Assembly (NCBI GenBank): GCA_003135055.1
Contig: PLDF01000165.1
Coordinates: 1 to 38,382, forward strand
Direction: 5' to 3'
DNA from: Bryobacterales bacterium
GTDB taxonomy: Bacteria > Acidobacteriota > Terriglobia > Bryobacterales > Bryobacteraceae
Length of the DNA stretch: 38,382 nucleotides
The position numbers and the translations under genes were made by a program. The notes below the pieces were generated by a model, which was given only the letters and a program-made list of their open reading frames with translations, was not told the origin of the DNA and did no database searches. Shown piece after piece: positions 33,189-38,382 of this stretch (the stretch's first letter is position 1; every line of letters begins with the position of its first letter).

Positions 33189-33217
33189 TTGCGGTGTAGT
33201 CACAATGCGACTACAAT
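33189..33217 (+). promoter_or_regulatory. dinJ-yafQ promoter and operator
   Basis: TTGCGG (33189-33194) and TACAAT (33212-33217) are separated by 17 bases. Over the spacer and -10 lies the perfect inverted repeat TGTAGTC (33195-33201), ACAATGC, GACTACA (33209-33215). This is the expected position for autorepression by the antitoxin or complex. Confidence 0.75.
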
Positions 33218-33252
33218 GGAGCGTGACGGATCGGCTTCAAGGGAGGATCGCC

Positions 33253-33519
33253 GTGAGGAATGCCGACACATACGTTCGCGCTCGCATCGATAGCGCCACC
33301 AAGGAACGCGCCGCCGATGCTCTGGCCGCAATGGGCCTGTCCATTTCGGATGCTATCCGCCTGCTGCTGATGCGTATAGTAGATGAGCGCCGTTTACCCT
33401 TCGAGGTCAGGGCGCCAAACGCGACCACCCGCAAGGCGATTGCCGAGTTGGAGGCGGGGAAAGGGAAGCGCTTCGCCAGTACTGCAGCACTGATGGCGGA
33501 CTTGAGTGCGGACGATTGA
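33253..33519 (+). CDS. dinJ: RelB/DinJ-family antitoxin
   Basis: 88 residues from the GTG at 33253, fixed by GGGAGG (33241-33246) six bases upstream. The N-terminus VRARIDSATKERAADALAAM, GLSISDAIRLLLMRIVDERR is the ribbon-helix-helix DNA-binding part, followed by LPFEVRAPNATTRKAIAELE and the toxin-binding tail. It should bind the palindrome in its own promoter and neutralise YafQ. The frame is open to 33205, but that would start inside the promoter. The toxin gene overlaps by 14 bases. Confidence 0.92.
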   Translation: MRNADTYVRARIDSATKERAADALAAMGLSISDAIRLLLMRIVDERRLPFEVRAPNATTRKAIAELEAGKGKRFASTAALMADLSADD

Positions 33520-33790
33520 ACGGTCTTCGGCATTCAAGCGTGACTACAAACGCGCGAAGGCAACACCGCGCCACAGGAAAGATGTGGATCCGCTTCTGTC
33601 GGCAATAGTGGCGCTGTTACTGTCCGATCAAGTCTTACCAGGGAATAACAGGGACCACGCCTTGAGCGGTGATTGGGCGGGATACCGCGAATGTCACATC
33701 AAGCCCGGCTTGCTGCTAATCTACCGCAAACCCGGCGCCGACACCCTGCGTCTGGCGCGACTCGGCTCACATAGCGGCCTATTCGGCTGA
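33506..33790 (+). CDS. yafQ: YafQ-family mRNA interferase toxin
   Basis: 94 residues, GTG at 33506 inside the end of dinJ. Family features: SSAFKRDYKRAK near the N-terminus, the middle PGNNRDHALSGDWAGYRECH and IKPGLLLIYRKPG, and the C-terminal RLGSHSGLFG with the His expected to be catalytic. YafQ cleaves ribosome-bound mRNA. All residues I can recall as essential are present, so this pair looks intact. Confidence 0.92.
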   Translation: MRTIERSSAFKRDYKRAKATPRHRKDVDPLLSAIVALLLSDQVLPGNNRDHALSGDWAGYRECHIKPGLLLIYRKPGADTLRLARLGSHSGLFG

Positions 33791-33891
33791 ACTCCGGCAG
33801 TTCGGTCACCGCGTGCTCAGCGCCGCTTTCCGTGTAGTCCTTTCCAGCCGCAGGCGCCTGCAGCGACGGCACAGCGCCACTTGCATCCTGC

Positions 33892-33914
33892 TATACGGCA
33901 TTTTGCCGTATACT
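33892..33914 (+). promoter_or_regulatory. tacA-tacT operator over the -10 region
   Basis: Perfect palindrome TATACGGCA-TTT-TGCCGTATA (33892-33912) overlaps a -10-like TATACT (33909-33914), seven bases before the ATG. TTGCAT at 33881 is too far away to be a standard -35. The position suits autorepression by the ribbon-helix-helix antitoxin. Confidence 0.7.
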
Positions 33915-33920
33915 CAAAGC

Positions 33921-34205
33921 ATGCGCCAGCACCCTCAACCCACAGCTCGTCTGGAAGCCCGCCTCCCTAACGAAGTCATGGCGCGTCTAAAACGCGCCGC
34001 TGAAATCCAAGGCCGCACGCTCACCGGCTTCGTCGTGGCTGCGGCCGATGAAGCCGCCTGCCGCGCCATCGAGCAAACCGAAATCATTCGTCTCTCGCTT
34101 GAGGACCAGCGCCAAATCGCCAAAGCCATCCTGAATCCGCCGCGGCCTGCGCCCGCTCTCCGCAAAGCCTTCCGCCGGTATCGCGATCTGTTCGGCGCGA
34201 AATGA
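33921..34205 (+). CDS. tacA: TacA-like antitoxin (DUF1778)
   Basis: 94 residues. The ribbon-helix-helix N-terminus reads ARLEARLPNEVMARLKRAAE, then IQGRTLTGFVVAAADEAA; the C-terminal toxin-wrapping part includes IIRLSLEDQRQIAKAILNPP. DUF1778 antitoxins pair with GNAT toxins. The ATG follows the palindromic operator directly, leaving little space for a ribosome-binding site. The stop overlaps the toxin ATG by four bases (ATGA). Confidence 0.92.
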   Translation: MRQHPQPTARLEARLPNEVMARLKRAAEIQGRTLTGFVVAAADEAACRAIEQTEIIRLSLEDQRQIAKAILNPPRPAPALRKAFRRYRDLFGAK

Positions 34206-34723
34206 CGCCCTTCCCCTTTCGTTTTGACGCTCTCGGCCCGGCGCATGACCGCACCCGGTTTCGTTGCGGGGAAGAGGCTCTGGATCGCTATCTTCAGACG
34301 CAGGCCAGCCAAGACGTCCGCCGCCGCGTCGCCAACTGCTTCGTAGCGGTCGAAGCCGCCACGGGCCACATCGCCGCCTACTACACGCTCTCAGCCGCCA
34401 GCATCCCGCTGGTTGACCTCCCGCCGGAAGAAACCAGGCGATTGCCACGCTACCCAACGTTACCGGCGGTGCGTATCGGGCGGCTCGCCGTCGACCACAG
34501 GTTCCAGGGGCGAGGACTGGGGGCGGCATTGCTGATGAACGCCGCTCACCGCATCATGCAAGCCGATGCCGCTGCCTTCACTTTGCTGGTTGATGCCAAG
34601 AACGACCAGGCGGTCGCTTTCTATAAGCACTACGGATTCCGTGCGCTGTCCAGCCAGCCCCGGACGCTGTTTCTCCCCCTCGCGGTAATTGCAAAGATAT
34701 TTCCACAGAAGTCCGCTCATTAG
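34202..34723 (+). CDS. tacT: TacT-like GNAT acetyltransferase toxin
   Basis: 173 residues. In known members this acetylates the amino group of aminoacyl-tRNA and so stops translation. The acetyl-CoA pyrophosphate loop is RLAVDHRFQGRGLGAALLMN (R/Q-x-x-G-x-G/A pattern: QGRGLG). The N-terminal FRCGEEALDRYLQTQASQDV and the AAYYTLSAASIPLVDLPPEE stretch are typical, and the presumed catalytic Tyr is in AVAFYKHYGFRAL. Four-base overlap with tacA. No damage visible. Confidence 0.93.
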   Translation: MTPFPFRFDALGPAHDRTRFRCGEEALDRYLQTQASQDVRRRVANCFVAVEAATGHIAAYYTLSAASIPLVDLPPEETRRLPRYPTLPAVRIGRLAVDHRFQGRGLGAALLMNAAHRIMQADAAAFTLLVDAKNDQAVAFYKHYGFRALSSQPRTLFLPLAVIAKIFPQKSAH

Positions 34724-34853
34724 CCATCCGCGTTACTTCGCTTTCATCGGGGATTACCACCTTTCCGCCATTTCCGCACACACGCCCAAAGCCGCTATAC
34801 TAGAATTCTCCCGATAGAATCCACCTGGAACGTCGAGGATCTTGAGGTGCGAA

Positions 34854-35400
34854 ATGCTTGATCCGACGCTCTTCGGTCTTTTGTCCCAAATTGAACGGGA
34901 CGAGATTGTCCTTCCGGCCATGCAACGGCCATTCGTGTGGAAGGCAGATAGAATCTACAAGCTGATTGACAGTCTGTTGCGCGGGTTTCCTATTGGCGCG
35001 GTAATGCTCTGGAGGACCTCCACAGTGCAGCGATTTTCGAAGATTGCCGCGCGATGTGGACGCGGACCTTCCCGAGATTTTTACTTTTGAAACCTCAACC
35101 GACGCTGGGAACAGGTACCTTGTCCTCGACGGACAACAGCGACTCACGAGGGTTTTCGCCGCCTTCAAGGGGACCTATTCGCACAAGCGACTTTATCTTG
35201 ACGCGCTGAGTGGGAGCTCAGAAGGCAAGTATCCCGGCAACGAATACTATGACTGTCAATTCCTGTCGCAAAACGAGGCCACAGAACTGACCAAGACCTC
35301 GGACGGCGTGCGAAAGTACTTCGTTCCAATACAGGATCTGATCAAGATCAATCCCGTCCATGCCGCCACCAGCGCGCACAAGAAGGCGCCACAGATCCAC
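34854..35400 (+). pseudogene. DUF262 (GmrSD-type) protein, frameshifted and truncated
   Basis: The N-terminal frame has the DUF262 start IERDEIVLPAMQRPFVWKAD and RIYKLIDSLLRGFPIGAVML. It runs out of frame at about 35040-35046 (GATTGCCGCGCG). The next frame resumes PRDVDADLPEIF, then NRYLVLDGQQRLTRVFAAFK, the DGQQR motif of the ParB-like nuclease fold. It continues to about 35390, where similarity ends and the propeller-cytochrome gene begins. Normal members run to 500-600 residues with a C-terminal HNH region, so more than half is missing. DUF262 proteins include GmrS of type IV restriction against modified phage DNA. A -10-like TATACT is at 34796-34801. Almost certainly a defence-gene relic. 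Confidence 0.8.
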
Positions 35401-35403
35401 AGG
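35389..35403 (+). repeat. CCACAGATCCACAGG direct repeat, right copy
   Basis: Exact match to 33157-33171. It lies exactly where the DUF262 remnant loses family similarity. Confidence 0.6.
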
Positions 35404-35440
35404 TCCATCGCGAAATTCTCTATACTGGATACACTAATCC

Positions 35441-38305
35441 ATGCGTCGAATGCTTCACCAACCCACGCGTCGGCGAATCGTCAGTTTCGCCGCGCTCGGC
35501 CTCCTCGCGTCCGTTGCCATCGGCCTCTTCAACCGCAAGTCCGTTTCCGCTTCATCCGCCCCACCCTCCTTCATCGAGTTTGAAAGCGGACCCGTGCGTC
35601 CGGTCGCCATTTCGCCGGATGGGAACACGTTGTTTTCCGTCGACATTCCCAATGGCACGTTGGAAGTCTATGCGCTTACCTCGGGCATGCCGGTGTTCGC
35701 GTATCGCGTCCCGGTGGGCCTTGAGCCGGTTGCCGTCGCGGCGCGAACTAATACCGAAGTTTGGGTGACTAATCAACTTTCCGATAGCGTGAGCGTCGTC
35801 ACTCTTACCGGGACGCCGCACGTGGTGCGAACACTCCTGGTGGGCGATGAACCGCGCGACATTGTGTTCGCCGGAAATCCGGTACGCGCGTTCATCACTA
35901 CGGCTCATCGTGGACAGCAGCGCACCGACCCCTCCATCGCCGGCGTGCCGGGCGCCGGCGATCCGCAAATGACCACGCCGGGCATTCCACGCGCGGACGT
36001 GTGGGTGTTCGACCCGGCAAACCTGGGAACCACCATGGGCGGAACACCGCTGTCTATCCTGAGTTTCTTCACCGATACGCCGCGCGCGCTGGCCGTCAGT
36101 CCCGACAAGAACACAGTGTATGTCGCCGGTTTCAAAACCGGCAATCAGACTACGACCGTATTTCAGCAAAGGGTATGCACAGGGTTCCAACCATATAAGC
36201 CATGCACTCTGCCCGATGGCACGGTGAGTCCCGGTGGCAATCCGGGTCCGGCCACCGATTCCATCGGCGAGCCTGCGCCGGAAGTCGGCCTGATCGTGAA
36301 ATACAACAACAGCGACGGCCACTGGGAAGACGAGTTACAGAGGGTTTGGGACAATTCCGTGCGCTTCACTCTGCCCGATACGGACGTGTTCGCCGTCAAT
36401 GCCAACACTCTGACGCAGACCGCCAAATTCGCGCACGTCGGTACTACGCTGTTCAACATGGCCACCAATCCCGTTAGCGGGACGCTCTACGTCTCCAACA
36501 CCGACGCCTTTAACAATGTCCGTTTTGAAGGGCCGGGAATTTTTGGCGGCCACACCGTTCAGGGTCATCTTGCCGAAGCGCGTATTACGGTGATTTCGGG
36601 ATCGACGGTGGCGCCGCGCCACTTAAACAAGCATATCGATTACACCAAGCTCGCGGGATCTTCCGGTTTCGACCCCGCCGCGAAGGATCACAGCTTGTCC
36701 ATGCCGCTCGATATCGCGGTCACCGCCGACGGCAAGACACTCTACGTCGCCGCATTCGGTTCCAGCAAAGTGGGCGTGTTCGACGCCAGCTCAATCGAGA
36801 ACGACACCTTCAATCCAGTGACGGCCAGCGCGAACTACATCCCCGTCAGCGGAGGCGGCGTCAGCGGATTGGTATTGGACCAGGCGCGCGGTCTGCTCTA
36901 TGCCATGACTCGCTTCGACAACTCAGTGAAAGTCATCAATCTGAAAGCGAGTCAGGAGGTTGCGGGATTTCCCATGCCCAATCCCGAACCCGATTCGGTG
37001 ATTGAGGGCCGTCCGATGCTGTACGATGCGACGCGGTTCTCGGGCAATGGCGAAGCATCCTGCGCCAGTTGCCACATCTTCGGCGACATGGACGACCTTG
37101 CCTGGGACCTGGGCAATCCCGATAACTCCGTCACTAAGAGCCCCATACCGATCAACTTTGGCGGCTTAATCCAATTCCTGATCGCACTCGATCAGACCAA
37201 CGTCACAACCCCGCTCAACGGCAGCAATAACGCCGCCGACTTCCATCCCATGAAGGGGCCCTTTACCACGCAGACCTTGCGCGGACTGGCGAACTCCGGG
37301 GCCATGCACTGGCGCGGCGACCGTTCCACGGGCTTCTTTGGGACCGACCCGTTCGATTCCAACTTGTCGTTCAATAATTTTATAGTCGCCTTCCAGAGTC
37401 TGGTCGGCAGCGTCTACCAGCCGTCCGAAGGTCAGATGCAGAACTTCGCCACCTTTCAGTTGCAAGTGGTCCCGCCGCCCAACCCCGTGCGCAATCTGGA
37501 TAACTCGCTGACTGTATCGCAGCAGAATGGGCAGGCGTTCCATTCCGGTACGCGTCCGTCCGACGGCATTGTCTCGGCGGCTCTCGATCAGGTTTTCGGC
37601 CAGTCGTCCTTCACCTGCGCCGGGTGCCATACATTGAATCCGGCGAACGGACAGTTTGGCACGGGCGGCAACCAAAGCTTTGAGGACCTCACTCAAATTG
37701 TCAAGATCCCGCATTTGCGCAACCTATACGCCAAGATCGGCATGTTCGGCGCCGCGGGCATCACTTTATTCAGCTCGCCTGACAGCGGGTTCATGGGCGA
37801 TCAAATCCGCGGCTTTGGCTTCCTGGGCGACGGCAGCGTAGATACCCTGTTCCGTTTCTTCAGCGGCACGGTGTTCGCCCCCACTTCAAACTCGGGCTTC
37901 CCACAGAACAACCCGGATGGAACGCGTCGCGATGTGGAGCAGTATATGCTCGCGTTCGATAGCGATCTTGCGCCCATTGTCGGTCAGCAAGTCACTCTGA
38001 CCAGTACCAATACGGCCGCCGCCGGCCCGCGGATCGACTTACTGACCCAGCGAGCCTCCGCTCCATTCGTATCCAAGGTGTTGAACGGATCGGCGATGGA
38101 GTGCGACCTGGTGGCGCAGGTAGTCCAAAATGGCCGGGTGATGGGCTTCCTATACGATCCGGCTGCCATCAACTTCATTCCAGCCGATGGCTCGCCGCGC
38201 GTGTCCGACTCTGCTCTGCGCGCGCTTGCGGCAACTCCGGGCCAAGAAGTGACATACACCGCAGCCACACCGGGGTCGGGATCGCGGGTAGCGTCTAACC
38301 ACTAA
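35441..38305 (+). CDS. YVTN-type beta-propeller protein with two c-type haem sites
   Basis: 954-residue exported protein. The N-terminus has a basic run and hydrophobic helix (RRRIVSFAALGLLASVAIGL), so it is secreted or anchored. Residues about 50-520 contain repeated propeller blades with the pattern PVAISPDGNTLFSVD, RALAVSPDKNTVYVAG and DIAVTADGKTLYVAAFGS. The C-terminal half is cytochrome-like with CASCH (C541-H545) and CAGCH (C726-H730), plus QTLRGLANSGAMHWRGDRST and IVKIPHLRNLYAKIGMFG, as in dihaem cytochrome c peroxidase/MauG relatives. It probably works in periplasmic electron transfer or oxidation of an unknown substrate. A TATACT at 35421 may be its -10. Only 77 bases follow in the window, with no feature seen. 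Confidence 0.88.
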   Translation: MRRMLHQPTRRRIVSFAALGLLASVAIGLFNRKSVSASSAPPSFIEFESGPVRPVAISPDGNTLFSVDIPNGTLEVYALTSGMPVFAYRVPVGLEPVAVAARTNTEVWVTNQLSDSVSVVTLTGTPHVVRTLLVGDEPRDIVFAGNPVRAFITTAHRGQQRTDPSIAGVPGAGDPQMTTPGIPRADVWVFDPANLGTTMGGTPLSILSFFTDTPRALAVSPDKNTVYVAGFKTGNQTTTVFQQRVCTGFQPYKPCTLPDGTVSPGGNPGPATDSIGEPAPEVGLIVKYNNSDGHWEDELQRVWDNSVRFTLPDTDVFAVNANTLTQTAKFAHVGTTLFNMATNPVSGTLYVSNTDAFNNVRFEGPGIFGGHTVQGHLAEARITVISGSTVAPRHLNKHIDYTKLAGSSGFDPAAKDHSLSMPLDIAVTADGKTLYVAAFGSSKVGVFDASSIENDTFNPVTASANYIPVSGGGVSGLVLDQARGLLYAMTRFDNSVKVINLKASQEVAGFPMPNPEPDSVIEGRPMLYDATRFSGNGEASCASCHIFGDMDDLAWDLGNPDNSVTKSPIPINFGGLIQFLIALDQTNVTTPLNGSNNAADFHPMKGPFTTQTLRGLANSGAMHWRGDRSTGFFGTDPFDSNLSFNNFIVAFQSLVGSVYQPSEGQMQNFATFQLQVVPPPNPVRNLDNSLTVSQQNGQAFHSGTRPSDGIVSAALDQVFGQSSFTCAGCHTLNPANGQFGTGGNQSFEDLTQIVKIPHLRNLYAKIGMFGAAGITLFSSPDSGFMGDQIRGFGFLGDGSVDTLFRFFSGTVFAPTSNSGFPQNNPDGTRRDVEQYMLAFDSDLAPIVGQQVTLTSTNTAAAGPRIDLLTQRASAPFVSKVLNGSAMECDLVAQVVQNGRVMGFLYDPAAINFIPADGSPRVSDSALRALAATPGQEVTYTAATPGSGSRVASNH

Positions 38306-38382
38306 TCCTCGTTGTGTGCCGGGTTGTCAACTCAATGTCACTTACTTTGCCGGATGCGGAGTGGTGTGAGGTGGGACAGACG

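Overview
The window looks like a high-GC soil bacterium of the phylum Acidobacteriota, probably of the Solibacter/Bryobacter type. The evidence is a PadR regulator coupled to an ADOP-type duplicated permease, a TIGR03435-family secreted protein, glycine-rich inserts in secreted proteins, large secreted M14 and M28 peptidases, and a YVTN-propeller/cytochrome c protein. This assignment is inferred from gene families; there is no rRNA in the window.

Left part (1-11 kb): secreted M14 carboxypeptidase-like protein, hypoxanthine phosphoribosyltransferase, a secreted M28 aminopeptidase abutting a polytopic membrane protein, a frameshifted MhqD-like hydrolase, a RutE-like reductase, a broken small membrane protein, an atypical sigma-like protein with a C-terminal zinc-finger motif (minus strand) and a Gly/Tyr-rich secreted protein. 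Middle part (11-25 kb): ferredoxin-NADP reductase with a 13-bp tandem array at its 3' end, a hybrid histidine kinase, padR-ADOP, a convergently overlapping MsrB, a frameshifted TIGR03435 gene with a duplicated signal-peptide region, MetX, a DUF4352-like lipoprotein, an ECF sigma/anti-sigma/Spy-like gene set, an IscA-type Fe-S protein with a terminator and a duplicated fragment downstream, and a PLP-dependent decarboxylase. Right part (25-38.4 kb): a membrane/spermidine-synthase-like fusion, a short DUF2384 antitoxin with a broken RES toxin, an HtrA protease ending in two tandem terminators, a NarL/NarX-type two-component pair, an orphan SUKH protein, an orphan antitoxin, dinJ-yafQ and tacA-tacT toxin-antitoxin pairs with recognisable operators, a frameshifted and truncated DUF262 gene, and a propeller/dihaem cytochrome.

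Themes. The 27.5-35.4 kb interval is a toxin-antitoxin and defence-relic zone: three TA pairs, one orphan antitoxin, an orphan SUKH gene and a DUF262 remnant. Five genes in 38 kb appear frameshifted, which means either real decay or indel errors in the assembly. The intergenic regions are rich in small dispersed repeats: a 49-bp GAGCGCTCGGAGCGGCTC element in four copies, a GCACGCAC/GTGCGTGC palindrome in two copies, a double-hairpin element in two copies, and several short imperfect tandem arrays with 10-, 12-, 13- and 15-bp units. No tRNA, rRNA or CRISPR array was seen, and only a weak trace of a transposase.
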